64,000 nucleotides of DNA, taken from an uncultured delta proteobacterium (GTDB taxonomy: Bacteria > Desulfobacterota > Desulfobulbia > Desulfobulbales > Desulfocapsaceae). Shown piece after piece: positions 49,032 to 57,899 of the stretch (the stretch's first letter is position 1; each line of letters begins with the position of its first letter). The stretch is taken from assembly GCA_903901335.1 (NCBI GenBank), contig CAIUQR010000034.1, forward strand, positions 1 to 64,000. The letters run 5' to 3'. The notes under the pieces are model-generated. The model did not search any database. It saw nothing but the letters and a program-made list of their open reading frames with translations, and was not told the origin of the DNA. The position numbers and the translations under genes were made by a program.

Positions 49032-50882
49032 TCAATCATACTCAACCATGCAGTGTGCGTATATACCTTTCGGGTCATTGAACTGCAGGGCCTGCTGAAG
49101 CGGGGCAAGGAACCGATACAACCTGCCGAGCGGCTCCAGTGAAAGATGAGAGGGTTTGAGCACGGCAATAATTTTGAGTGAAAACTGCTGCAAGAGTTTG
49201 TTTTTAATCGAAAGGGGCTTGTGGAGGTATTGGGCCGAATAGTCGCTGACACCGGCGATACGGGCAGCGGCAATTATTGCATCCTGCATGGTTCCAAGTT
49301 TGTCGACAAGACCGAGTTCCTGTGCCTTCTTCCCGTCAAAAACACGTCCCTCGGCGATGGCATCCAGTGCTGAGGGGGCTATCTTTCTGCCGCTCTCGAT
49401 GATGGACAGAAATTGTCTGTATCCTCGCTCGACGGAGAGCTGGATGGTTTCTGCCAGAAGAGGCGGCAAGGGCTGGGTCAGATTCAGACCTGCTGCAAGA
49501 GGGCTTGTCCCTGTTCCATCATGATGGATGCCCAGATTGTCAAGGGTATCTTCGAATGTGGGAATTGCTCCAAAGATACCGATGGAACCGGTTATGGTGG
49601 TAGCGGAGGCCCATATCTCATCGGCTTCAGCCGCGATCCAGTAACCGCCGGAAGCCGCCACCGTGCCCATGGAGATCACGTACGGTTTTCCGCTCTTTTT
49701 CAGGGCCAGAAGTTCCTGGCGGATGACCTCCGAAGCAAAAACCGAACCACCGCCGGAATCTATCCGCAGGACCACGGCCTTAACCTGATTGTCAGTCCTC
49801 GCATTTCGGATCAAGGCTGCCAGGGAGTCGCCTCCAATGGCCCCTGCCGGCTGATCGCCATTGAGGATGGTGCCCTCGGCCACGATGATGCCGATTTTGT
49901 TAGGGGATTTAGCCACGCCTTCGTAGGAGGGGTTGATGGTCTTCAGGTAATCCCGGAAAGATGCCTGCCTGAAATCGGTAGTAGCATCGGCGGCAGTCAT
50001 CTGTGTGAGGTATTCCCGTAACTCTCCCCGTGTCTTTACCTCATCGACAAGACCCCTGTTCTTGGCCAGGAGTGCCGTGTCGCCGCCTGTTTCGGCAAGT
50101 TTTTTCGAAAGCGTGTTTATGTAGTCATCTATCGCATCGGCAGGGAGAGAGCGATGTTTGCAGATATCTGCAGAAAAACTCTGCCAGAGTGAGGTGAGCC
50201 ATTGCTGATTCTGACTCTTGGCCTCCGGCGACATGGCATTTCCTATGATCGGTTCGACGGCCGATTTGAATTGCCCCACTCGAAAGACATGGTACTTAAC
50301 ATGAAATTTATCCAGGATATCCTTGAAATAGAGGCTGTAAACGCCAAAACCGTGGAGATCGACAGCTCCCATGGGATTCAAAATAATCGTATCGGCATAG
50401 GTGGCCAGATAATATTTTTTCTGGGTGAAAAAATCCTCGGCAGCTATGACTTTCTTGCCGCTTTTCTTGAATACTTCAAGCTCCTTACCAATAACCTGCA
50501 ACTGATCTATTCCGGCCTTTCCCATATTTTCCAGATTAAGGACCAGACATTTTATCCGTGCGTCGGTAGAGGCGGCATGGATTGCGTCAAGAATATCCTG
50601 CAGGAGGGTTTCTCTGGGCAGATCTTTTATGCCGATCGATTCGCTTAACAGTTCGTTGATCGGATCGGTGAGTTGTTTCTCTTCGACAATGTCACCGGTG
50701 ATGGAAAGCATCAGGGCGCTGTTTTCGCGGATGGTCAACTCTTTGGTAGTGGTGAAAAAAGACGATACCAGGATGATGACAAAGACGATCAACAGGAGAT
50801 TGAGAAGGGTATGACGTACTACCGAGAGAGCCTTACCCAGAAAACGAAAAACGGCGAATATGGAGCGAAAGAGACCTTTCAT
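49032..50882 (-). CDS. sppA: Signal peptide peptidase SppA, 67K type
   Basis: A 616-residue membrane serine protease that clears cleaved signal peptides. One membrane anchor is near residues 23-42 (LLNLLLIVFVIILVSSFF). The catalytic lysine is in RVGQFKSAVEP of the first half, and the nucleophile serine is in GTVAASGGYW of the second half, the Ser-Lys dyad of the long SppA form. Length matches the 67K type. It ends with the family's NDPKGIYAHC. It is on the strand opposite to the PilZ gene and divergent from the Crp-family gene. Confidence 0.93.
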   Translation of the reverse strand: MKGLFRSIFAVFRFLGKALSVVRHTLLNLLLIVFVIILVSSFFTTTKELTIRENSALMLSITGDIVEEKQLTDPINELLSESIGIKDLPRETLLQDILDAIHAASTDARIKCLVLNLENMGKAGIDQLQVIGKELEVFKKSGKKVIAAEDFFTQKKYYLATYADTIILNPMGAVDLHGFGVYSLYFKDILDKFHVKYHVFRVGQFKSAVEPIIGNAMSPEAKSQNQQWLTSLWQSFSADICKHRSLPADAIDDYINTLSKKLAETGGDTALLAKNRGLVDEVKTRGELREYLTQMTAADATTDFRQASFRDYLKTINPSYEGVAKSPNKIGIIVAEGTILNGDQPAGAIGGDSLAALIRNARTDNQVKAVVLRIDSGGGSVFASEVIRQELLALKKSGKPYVISMGTVAASGGYWIAAEADEIWASATTITGSIGIFGAIPTFEDTLDNLGIHHDGTGTSPLAAGLNLTQPLPPLLAETIQLSVERGYRQFLSIIESGRKIAPSALDAIAEGRVFDGKKAQELGLVDKLGTMQDAIIAAARIAGVSDYSAQYLHKPLSIKNKLLQQFSLKIIAVLKPSHLSLEPLGRLYRFLAPLQQALQFNDPKGIYAHCMVEYD

Positions 50883-51158
50883 GAGATTAATAAAACCTGA
50901 AATGGAAAAATTATTCTGGACTGGAGGATTCCTGAAAAACTAATAATATCTATCATCGGCATGGAAGTAAACACCTATTGGCTTTGAAAAATGAAATAAA
51001 ATATCACAACCTTCAATCACTCTCAGGAGAGGAAAATCCATGTCGGAATGAATAAGAAATGAGTGGTGATGGGGGATTTTTTATATTATAGCTCAAGGAC
51101 AAAATACCGGGGACAGATAGACCCCGATCCGACCCTTATTACTGACATATTCTGGTGA
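50883..51158. other. Divergent intergenic region sppA / Crp-family gene
   Basis: 276 bases with no gene. It holds the promoters of sppA and of the regulator; no FNR-type TTGAT-N4-ATCAA box was found. TATATTATAG near 51084 is a possible -10 for the regulator, without a good -35. Confidence 0.35.
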
Positions 51159-51833
51159 ATGATGGAAAATTCCACACTGAGAGAAGCCGTTGAGGCGAGC
51201 CCGCTGTTCAACGGGCTGCCCATGGAACAGATTGATCACGTAGTGAGAATCGTTGTAAAAAAACAGTATGGCCGCGGAGAAACCATCTTTTTCGAAGGAG
51301 ATGAAGGCAAGGGCTTTTATATGGTGGAGAGCGGCAAGGTAAAGATATACAAGATGTCGCTTTCCGGAAAAGAGCAAATATTGCATATCTTCGGCCCCGG
51401 GGAACCCTTCGGCGAGGTCCCGGTTTTTCATGGGCAGCCGTTTCCAGCAACGGCCGAGGCGTTGATGAAGAGCACATTGCTTTTTTTCCCGCGGGACAAG
51501 TTTGTTCAGCTCGTCCATGAGATGCCCTCGATTGCGTTGAATATGCTGGCTGTTTTATCCATGCGGCTGCGCCGTTTTGCCAGTCAGATAGAAAATCTTT
51601 CCTTAAAGGAGGTTCCGGCCAGACTGGCGGACTATCTTCTCTATCTTTCCGAAGAACAGGGGACAGCCGAAGCTGTTGAACTGGAGATCTCCAAAGGCCA
51701 GCTGGCAAGTCTGCTGGGCACCATTCCCGAAACCCTTTCCAGGATATTTGCGAAGATGAGCGAGGAAGGGCTTATTGCCGTCGAGGGAAGAACGATACGG
51801 ATCAAGGATCGTGATGGCCTGGCCGACCGGTGA
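51159..51833 (+). CDS. Crp/Fnr-family transcriptional regulator
   Basis: A 224-residue regulator. The N-terminal cNMP-binding-like beta-roll runs over residues 10-130 (ETIFFEGDEGKGFYMVESGKV), and a C-terminal winged helix includes SKGQLASLLGTIPETLSR near residue 187; the ETLSR recognition helix is typical of FNR/DNR/HcpR-type regulators. There is no cysteine at all, so it cannot carry FNR's iron-sulfur cluster, and the cAMP-contact residues of Crp are not conserved. A heme or nitrosative signal (Dnr/HcpR-like) is a reasonable guess. It is convergent with a lipoprotein operon. Confidence 0.85.
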   Translation: MMENSTLREAVEASPLFNGLPMEQIDHVVRIVVKKQYGRGETIFFEGDEGKGFYMVESGKVKIYKMSLSGKEQILHIFGPGEPFGEVPVFHGQPFPATAEALMKSTLLFFPRDKFVQLVHEMPSIALNMLAVLSMRLRRFASQIENLSLKEVPARLADYLLYLSEEQGTAEAVELEISKGQLASLLGTIPETLSRIFAKMSEEGLIAVEGRTIRIKDRDGLADR

Positions 51834-51868
51834 GCGTGTCCGCCGGGGCCTGCCGAGAGGGGGAAATG

Positions 51869-52483
51869 TTAATAAAATATCTTATCGATAAGTGATTCCC
51901 TCGGCTTGTCGATTGTATACTGTTCATTGTCCGCCATTTTCTGACCGAACATGGCCATGACGTTTTGATCCATAACCAGCCGGTAATCAACCGATGAGAT
52001 GATGGTCGAGTTTGCCGGGTTGATCAGGCGGGCCGAGATGTACATTGTCCTGTTGGTATACGAGTATGTGCCGACCAGGATGGCCTGAGCAGACACGGAA
52101 GGGGAGATCAGATTCAGATCCCGTGAAAGCATGGTCTCTCCTGATTTCGGTTGTATAAGCAGGCTGTCCCTGAGTTTGAGTTCTTTGACCGTATAGCCAA
52201 ATTGGACAAAGCGGGATGTTATGTGTTCCTGCAGAATCCTGCCAAAACGGGATGTCTGGGTGAGATCGTTATTATCGACAAAGGTTGTTACCAGCAGCGG
52301 TTGATCGGGGTTCCTGGGCATGAGCCGGGGAACGGCAGTCTCTTCAAGTTTTTTGGTGATATCATACGATAAAGATACCAGATTCTGCTCGCCGCCAAGT
52401 ACACCTTCAAGTTTTGTGCCGTTGAATTTTGAACAGCCTGAGAGAGACAGGGGCACCAGAAGGAAAAGGAGAAGGATTTTCAT
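51869..52483 (-). CDS. FlgO-domain lipoprotein
   Basis: A 204-residue outer-membrane lipoprotein. The signal peptide ends in the lipobox LSGC (residues 14-17). A FlgO-type domain follows: LSYDITKKLEETAVPRLM, LVTTFVDNNDL, GRILQEHITSRFVQFGYTV. FlgO proteins occur with flagellar basal-body lipoproteins of vibrios and also in non-flagellar settings. The ATG overlaps the upstream lipoprotein stop by four bases. No other flagellar gene is seen, so a general envelope role is more likely here. Confidence 0.8.
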   Translation of the reverse strand: MKILLLFLLVPLSLSGCSKFNGTKLEGVLGGEQNLVSLSYDITKKLEETAVPRLMPRNPDQPLLVTTFVDNNDLTQTSRFGRILQEHITSRFVQFGYTVKELKLRDSLLIQPKSGETMLSRDLNLISPSVSAQAILVGTYSYTNRTMYISARLINPANSTIISSVDYRLVMDQNVMAMFGQKMADNEQYTIDKPRESLIDKIFY

Positions 52484-53247
52484 ATATCTCTGATTGGTTC
52501 CGGAAGAATTTTTTGGGCCTGGGCAGCTGGCTGAATCGGTGCCGTCTCCCGGCCAGTCTTATGGGAAGGAAAATCGGAATTGGTTATTTTGATTTCTTTG
52601 GCCTTGCCGCTGCTTAACTGATAATGCCAGAAATCCTCATCGTTGATGTAGTAGATGCTCGACGTCCTGAAGAGGTATTTTTTCATGCTTACCATCGATG
52701 TGGTAATGATGATTTCATAGTGCCCGTTCTGGACGTAGGCGGCGTTTGCCAGATCGAGGGCACCGGCCGCAGCTATAATGAGCACATCGGTAGGTGCATT
52801 TCTGAGGACTGCCACTCCAACGCCCAGAGCAGTGAGCACACCAGGGGCCAGGGTCCGATTGCGGTTGGCCTGATGATAGACCGTCTGGACCTTATAGTTG
52901 ACGGTTATCGCTCCCAGTTCGGGCTGGGTGCAGGTCGGGACGCCATAACGCACCAGTTGGGTTACGAGCAGGTCATTGAACCCCTCATCGAACTGGCTCG
53001 TTTCATTTGGTTTGCAGGGAGCATCATCTTTGCCGCAGGTCTTTTTTACATAGACAGCCGTATTGAGGAGGTCGTCTTTGATTAACTCCTTGTTGATCTG
53101 ATTGGCAACGTCCATAGCCAGGATATCCCAGTGATGGGCGGCCTGCATCTTGCTCTGGCTGCTGTATTCAAACCCCGCCGGCTCGGGTATCCGGCTGCAA
53201 CCGCAGATCAGAAAGAGACTGAGTAGTGCTGAAATGAGAAAACGCAT
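52480..53247 (-). CDS. Conserved lipoprotein paired with the FlgO protein
   Basis: A 255-residue lipoprotein with the lipobox ICGC at residues 14-17. The body holds a central hydrophobic stretch (PTDVLIIAAAGALDLANAAY near residue 165) and five or six scattered cysteines (TCGKDDAPC, PTCTQ). I do not recognise a characterised family. It is translated together with the FlgO gene downstream (ATGA overlap), so the two probably form a complex in the outer membrane. The gap to its left (53248-53662) holds no gene. Confidence 0.75.
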   Translation of the reverse strand: MRFLISALLSLFLICGCSRIPEPAGFEYSSQSKMQAAHHWDILAMDVANQINKELIKDDLLNTAVYVKKTCGKDDAPCKPNETSQFDEGFNDLLVTQLVRYGVPTCTQPELGAITVNYKVQTVYHQANRNRTLAPGVLTALGVGVAVLRNAPTDVLIIAAAGALDLANAAYVQNGHYEIIITTSMVSMKKYLFRTSSIYYINDEDFWHYQLSSGKAKEIKITNSDFPSHKTGRETAPIQPAAQAQKILPEPIRDI

Positions 53248-53662
53248 ATGTCGATCCCCTGAAGAGAATAAAGTTATCTGCCTTCTTTATCGGATTAAAA
53301 TCGGTAATCTGAAGGAAAAATTGCCGGATCTCGATTAAGACAGTGAAAAAACGCCCAGGTTGTATCTTCTTCTATGTGATGTTTTTTCGTTAAAAACATC
53401 AGGTCGCTTATGTTGAGCAGCTGTTTTTCTGCCGGGGAGCAGCGGATTTTGAAGGAGATGTTGCTCTCCAGCTGACGTAGGGATGGGGGGAGGTAGGATG
53501 CTGAGGTTTTTGTTTGAGCTGCGAGCGTTTATTCGTTATTCTTTATGTTGAGTAATGGTTTATTGTTACCACTGAATACAGGATAACTGGTTTTATTCTT
53601 TTGTAGACTACAAGCGTAGTTTTATACGGTTTCTAATTAATCCCTTGTTGGCAGAGAGAGAA
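53248..53662. other. Intergenic region before the HEPN-like gene
   Basis: About 415 bases without a credible gene. TGATGTTTTT (53377-53386) and AAAAACATCA (53392-53401) form a perfect AT-rich inverted repeat around 5 bases; its role is unknown. CTAC/GTAG pairs near 53612 and TTTTATACGG near 53616 could form part of a promoter for the gene at 53663. Confidence 0.35.
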
Positions 53663-54142
53663 ATGAGCATACGCAAGCGTGTCGAAGATGCTTTATTACT
53701 TTATCAGAACGACCGATATGAAGGCGCTTTTCTCACAGCACTGGTCGCTGTCGCTGCCACCGCAAGACGTGAAAACCCGGACAAGAAAATGACAGACCGA
53801 GAATGCTTTGAGACATTCTTGGACAAAAAGTGGCGAGGCGCGCTTAAGGTTGAATTCCGCGGAGAGCTACACACGATTTTCCATATTTTTTATAAATGGT
53901 TCAGGTGCGAACTCGTACATGAGGGTGGCCTACCAATCGATATCGAGTTTATTAAAAGCGAAGAATTGACTCTTCGGGCTGGCGGAACTCCAGATTATAT
54001 TTTAAAAATCTCCCATGGTTGGTTCTACTGGCTAATTGAAACAGTAGTTGAGGCATCATGCAACAAAGAAGAGTTTAAAGATATTCATAAGGAACTGCCA
54101 ACACGGCGTTCAAGCCGATCGCAAACGGCCGCGCCCGCTTAA
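53663..54142 (+). CDS. HEPN-like protein, unknown function
   Basis: A 159-residue helical protein. The first helix (ALLLYQNDRYEGAFLTALVA) and the later RCELVHEGG motif (R-x4-H, the typical RNase motif of HEPN domains) suggest a HEPN fold. A tryptophan-rich end (ISHGWFYWLIETVV) follows. HEPN proteins often pair with nucleotidyltransferase antitoxins or serve in defence, but no partner gene is adjacent. The start at 53663 follows GAGAGAGAA. Surrounding intergenic DNA is AT-rich, so a laterally acquired gene is possible. Confidence 0.55.
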   Translation: MSIRKRVEDALLLYQNDRYEGAFLTALVAVAATARRENPDKKMTDRECFETFLDKKWRGALKVEFRGELHTIFHIFYKWFRCELVHEGGLPIDIEFIKSEELTLRAGGTPDYILKISHGWFYWLIETVVEASCNKEEFKDIHKELPTRRSSRSQTAAPA

Positions 54143-54317
54143 CTTTCAGTTAAAACATGAGGGTCAAGCCACCGGTCGACTCATTGTAAGTGTAAAATGT
54201 TCCTGACCTTTCCCCAACGATTAATTTTCGTATCCCGCCTTTGAGAGAAGTTTGGCAAAAAGCACCGGACCCACGAAATTTTCAGGGTTTGGATTTGCAG
54301 TCCCGTTATTGGCAATC

Positions 54318-56804
54318 TTATTTTCCGGCTTCTTTCAAAGAGTCCAGATCAAGGTCGGGATAGAGTATTTTTACGCACGTCGGACAAATGCCATGGCTGA
54401 ACTGGGCTTCGGTGCGGTCGCGGATATAGACCTCCACCTGGTTCCAATAGCCCTGGTCATCGCGGATCTGCTTGCAGTTCGCGCAGATAGGGATGATGCC
54501 GCGCAGGGTCCGGATGTCTTCCAGGGCACTGTGCAGCGCCTCCTCCATTTGCTTCTCCTCGGTGATGTCATGGACAATGGAGTGAAGCATCTTCTTTCCC
54601 TTGACTGTGATATTACTGCTGAATACCGCCACGTCCCGGATAGAGCCGTCGGATAGCCGGTGGCGGAATTCAAAAGAGACCCGCTTCAGGTCTCTTGCCT
54701 TTTTCATCTCCTGCATGACCTCGTCCGGGGAAAGCGTGTTGATGTCCTGAATTTTCATTTGCACGAGCTGTGTCTTCGACCATCCGTAGAATCGTTCAGC
54801 CGCTTGATTCGCGGCTATGATTTTCCCGGTTTTTGGATTGATGATGAGTTTAACGGCAGCATGGTGTTCAAAAAGGTTTCTGAAGAGTATTTCGCTTTTC
54901 TGCAGCGCTTCTTCGGTACGTTTGTTGTCGACGAGCTGCCAGGTGACATCGGCCAGGTAGGAGACGGTATCGATGTCCTTTGCAGTGTAGTCCGCTGGTT
55001 TGTTGCCTACCCCCAGGATGGCGACGACCTTGCCTGCCTTCATCACGGGGACCGCCAGTTCGCGGATGACCTCGGCGTGGCCATCAGGCATCCCCCGCTT
55101 ATGCGGCAGCGAGGCGTAATCGTTGTGGACGACAGGTTTCCCCTCGCGTACACAATCGGCCCAGACTCCTGCCTGGTCTATTCCGTAGTGCATCCCTTTG
55201 CCTTCGGCCCGGCAGAATTCCTGCAGCGTGCGGGTGGACCATTGTTGCAGGGAAAGGGTCTTCTGGTCGAAACTGACAAAGTGGTAAAACCCGACAGGGC
55301 TCTCAACGAGTGTACCGATTTCATCCAGGGCTTTGCGTAGAAGTTCGTCCAGGGTGTGGGTGGAGGCGTATTCGAGCAGGGCGAATCGTATCTGAATCAA
55401 CCGCTGCGCTCGGCGTTCATCGGTCTGGTCGCGGAAGACCAGCACCACACCGGTGATCTCTCCTTGAGGGTCATGGATAGGGGCTGCCGAGTCGGCAATG
55501 GGCCTCTCGGTTCCGTTCCTGGCTATAAGCAGGGTGTGGTTGGCCAGGCTCACAACAACCCCCTCCTGCAGAACCTTGACCGCAGGGTTTTCCACCTTTT
55601 CCCGCGTCTCTTCGTTGACGATGCGAAAAACATCTTCCAGCGGCCTGCCGCAGGCCTCCTCCCGGCTCCAGCCGGTAAGCGCCTCGGCTACGGGGTTCAA
55701 GAGTTCCACTCGGCCCTGGGCGTCGATGGCAATAACTCCGTCGCCGACGGACTTCAAAATGATGCCACTGCGTTCCAGGCTGGTACGCAGTCTGGCCTCG
55801 GTGTCATATAATATCCTGTAATAGGTTTTCCGTCTGCTGTGCCAAGCGACCAGTCCGATTGCCCCCAGCCCGACCAGGAGTGCCGCAAATAACGCCAGGA
55901 TCAAGGCCGCGCGGAAATGCCACTCGGCAAAAACTTCCGCCGTGTCCTCCTTGGCAACCATGAACCAGGGCGAATCCGGGATGGGCAGGACGACGGCCAC
56001 CGATGGGACCCCGCGATAATCCCGGCCTTCGACAAAGCCTTGCCGGCCCAGCACAGCCATGACCGCGGGTACATCGATCTGACTTAAGGGGATTCGCAGC
56101 TTCAAGGCCGCATTGGGTTGATGCCGCAGATCGTTAAGGAAGAGGGCCGTATCTCCATCGCGCCGGATCAGCAAGGTCTCGGCGGTCTTACTCGGCGTGG
56201 GCCAGGACTGGATCAAGGGATAGAGAAACTGCTTGGCATCGTTGACCAGAATGATAGCGCCGAGCGGCCTTGCGGCCTGCCCATCGCCTGCAAAAATCGG
56301 GGCGACCACGCTGATATGAGGTGCCGGGTGTTGCGCTTCGGTGTGCAGGTCGGCGAATACGGGTTTGTGCTCGCGCAGGGCCTCAGCCAGGGCCGCCGCA
56401 TAACCCGTAGGGGTCGTTGAGTTTTCGGTCAGGGTCAGGAGAACTCTCCCTTCCGGGTCAACCATTAAAACATCTGCGTATCGGTAATGCACCTGAAGAC
56501 TCAGGAAGTGGCTGCGGAGTTCTTGAGCGCTTACGCTATCCTGAGCGGCCAGGTAGCGGCCCATGGCCGCAGTCAGAAAGGGGCTCTCCGTGAGGACGGC
56601 TGCATCGCCCAGACGCTCGCTGCGCCAAGCGGCGATCTGACCCACCTTAAGGCGGGCAATGGCGGCAAATTGATATTCGGCCCGTTGCAGCGTCACGGAC
56701 TTTTCGACGCGGTAGAACCATGCGCCGCCGGCAAACAGGGCCAGGAGGGCCGTCGTCAGTACGGCCGTCATCAAGGGGGAAAACGTTTTCGAATCTGTCT
56801 TCAT
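54318..56804 (-). CDS. Membrane sensor with Cache, PAS and GAF domains and a zinc-ribbon tail
   Basis: An 828-residue sensor. Two membrane segments (about residues 13-30 and 300-322) enclose a double-Cache-like periplasmic region. A PAS domain (SGIILKSVGDGVIAIDAQGRV, near 345) with VVLVFRDQTDERR, a GAF domain near 480-640 (DELLRKALDEIGTLVESPVGF), another PAS near 655 (FRNLFEHHAAVKLIINPKTG) and a closing cysteine motif (IPICANCKQIRDDQGYW and HGICPTC) follow. There is no kinase, GGDEF or methyltransferase domain, so signal output is unknown. The cysteine-rich tail is seen in other sensors that lack output domains. Confidence 0.85.
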   Translation of the reverse strand: MKTDSKTFSPLMTAVLTTALLALFAGGAWFYRVEKSVTLQRAEYQFAAIARLKVGQIAAWRSERLGDAAVLTESPFLTAAMGRYLAAQDSVSAQELRSHFLSLQVHYRYADVLMVDPEGRVLLTLTENSTTPTGYAAALAEALREHKPVFADLHTEAQHPAPHISVVAPIFAGDGQAARPLGAIILVNDAKQFLYPLIQSWPTPSKTAETLLIRRDGDTALFLNDLRHQPNAALKLRIPLSQIDVPAVMAVLGRQGFVEGRDYRGVPSVAVVLPIPDSPWFMVAKEDTAEVFAEWHFRAALILALFAALLVGLGAIGLVAWHSRRKTYYRILYDTEARLRTSLERSGIILKSVGDGVIAIDAQGRVELLNPVAEALTGWSREEACGRPLEDVFRIVNEETREKVENPAVKVLQEGVVVSLANHTLLIARNGTERPIADSAAPIHDPQGEITGVVLVFRDQTDERRAQRLIQIRFALLEYASTHTLDELLRKALDEIGTLVESPVGFYHFVSFDQKTLSLQQWSTRTLQEFCRAEGKGMHYGIDQAGVWADCVREGKPVVHNDYASLPHKRGMPDGHAEVIRELAVPVMKAGKVVAILGVGNKPADYTAKDIDTVSYLADVTWQLVDNKRTEEALQKSEILFRNLFEHHAAVKLIINPKTGKIIAANQAAERFYGWSKTQLVQMKIQDINTLSPDEVMQEMKKARDLKRVSFEFRHRLSDGSIRDVAVFSSNITVKGKKMLHSIVHDITEEKQMEEALHSALEDIRTLRGIIPICANCKQIRDDQGYWNQVEVYIRDRTEAQFSHGICPTCVKILYPDLDLDSLKEAGK

Positions 56805-57130
56805 CGGTCGATCTCGCTTTAGCCTTCCGATGATGGAGAGAACCGGAAGTTTCAGGGTGTAGATCTCCAGGAAAAGGATTATGCTGGGGGGTATTCTAAC
56901 GAGGAATGAAATAATATTCCAGTTTCATTCAAGGGTCCTGTGTGGAAATTCCCGAAAAGTTCCAAAGCGTGCTGAAAGCATTAAAAGTTGCAATAGCTCC
57001 TATTTACCGGTCCAGAACTTTTCTATCAAGTACGTTGGTGTTTGCTGCAGCCATGCTGTATAATTATAAGAGAAGGCCGAAAGTTAAAGTTTTTACGGAT
57101 GGCCTGCAAAATATAAAAGAGGGTAGATAT
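56805..57130. other. Intergenic region between the sensor and the small exported protein
   Basis: 326 bases. A frame from 56942 runs into the following gene, but its first 63 codons lack signal-peptide or family features and the real start is at 57131. GAGGGTAG lies at 57119, the ribosome-binding site of that gene. Confidence 0.35.
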
Positions 57131-57454
57131 ATGAAGTTTAAACGTATTTTCGTAATTGCGGCAATGTTGTTGGTAGGGATGGCGAGTGAGAGTTTTGCTT
57201 TTCGCGGCGGTCCGCCGATATTGGTGCCGGTACCGGTACCGATGGTACCAGCACCGATGGTATACGGACCACCCGAAGTTGTTCCTGTGCCAGTCTTCTA
57301 TGGAGGCTTCTGGTGGTTTAACGATGGAGGGTATTGGCATAGATCCCGACATCGGAATGGTCCCTGGGGACATCCATATCGCGGCAGGGTTCCCCATGGT
57401 GTTCGAAATTATTCGCATGGTGGGCATGGTGGACATGGCGGGCACCATCGGTAA
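57131..57454 (+). CDS. Small exported Pro/Gly/His-rich protein
   Basis: A 107-residue protein with a signal peptide (FKRIFVIAAMLLVGMASESFA) cleaved near residue 22. The mature part is low-complexity: proline- and valine-rich repeats (PVPVPMVPAPM), a YGGFWW aromatic block and a closing histidine/glycine run (SHGGHGGHGGHH) that could bind metal. Start at the ATG 57131. Related small exported proteins with this pattern occur in Deltaproteobacteria; function is unknown. Confidence 0.65.
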   Translation: MKFKRIFVIAAMLLVGMASESFAFRGGPPILVPVPVPMVPAPMVYGPPEVVPVPVFYGGFWWFNDGGYWHRSRHRNGPWGHPYRGRVPHGVRNYSHGGHGGHGGHHR

Positions 57455-57899
57455 TAGAGCTTTTTAAGAGAACACCAACACGCCCATCGTCGGCTATTCC
57501 AACTGAGATTGAGTTTTTGTGGACATTTTGTGGACATCTAAGCCGATATTCTTTATCCTTTTCTTCATGGCCTGCTTCCTTGGTGGCTCTGGGTTGATTG
57601 ATGATTCTTTCAACCTAACCCACGCTGACAAGGTAGGCAGGCTTTTTTTGTCGCATGCTTCGGCAGGTGAGCTACCATCATGCGGTTGATACCTTCGATG
57701 CGGTGGTTGTTTGTGCTGTCTTTACATGGCTTTCCCGTGATTCAACAGACCGACTATGAAGAGCTTCGACACAATGTACGCCCGTGTCGAACACGTCCAT
57801 ACCCTGCAGAGGGTAATGCTCGAGCTGTTAGCCGACCAGATATCCTTGTGTATGTCCGGAAGATGAAACATAACCTTAGCGCGGCGGTGATGTGACAGC
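57455..57899. other. Gene-poor region before the PHP phosphatase gene
   Basis: 445 bases. GCCTGC at 57571 and GCAGGC at 57636 flank a long loop and are followed by TTTTTTT (57643-57649), a loose terminator. A 36-residue frame at 57756-57866 (from MKSFDTMYARVEHVHTLQ) lacks a ribosome-binding site. No other signal was seen; it may hold a decayed gene. Confidence 0.3.

Noticed and set aside
57756-57866. 36-codon plus-strand frame starting MKSFDTMYARVEHVHTLQ
   Set aside because: No ribosome-binding site and no recognised family; possibly a gene relic but not supportable as a gene.
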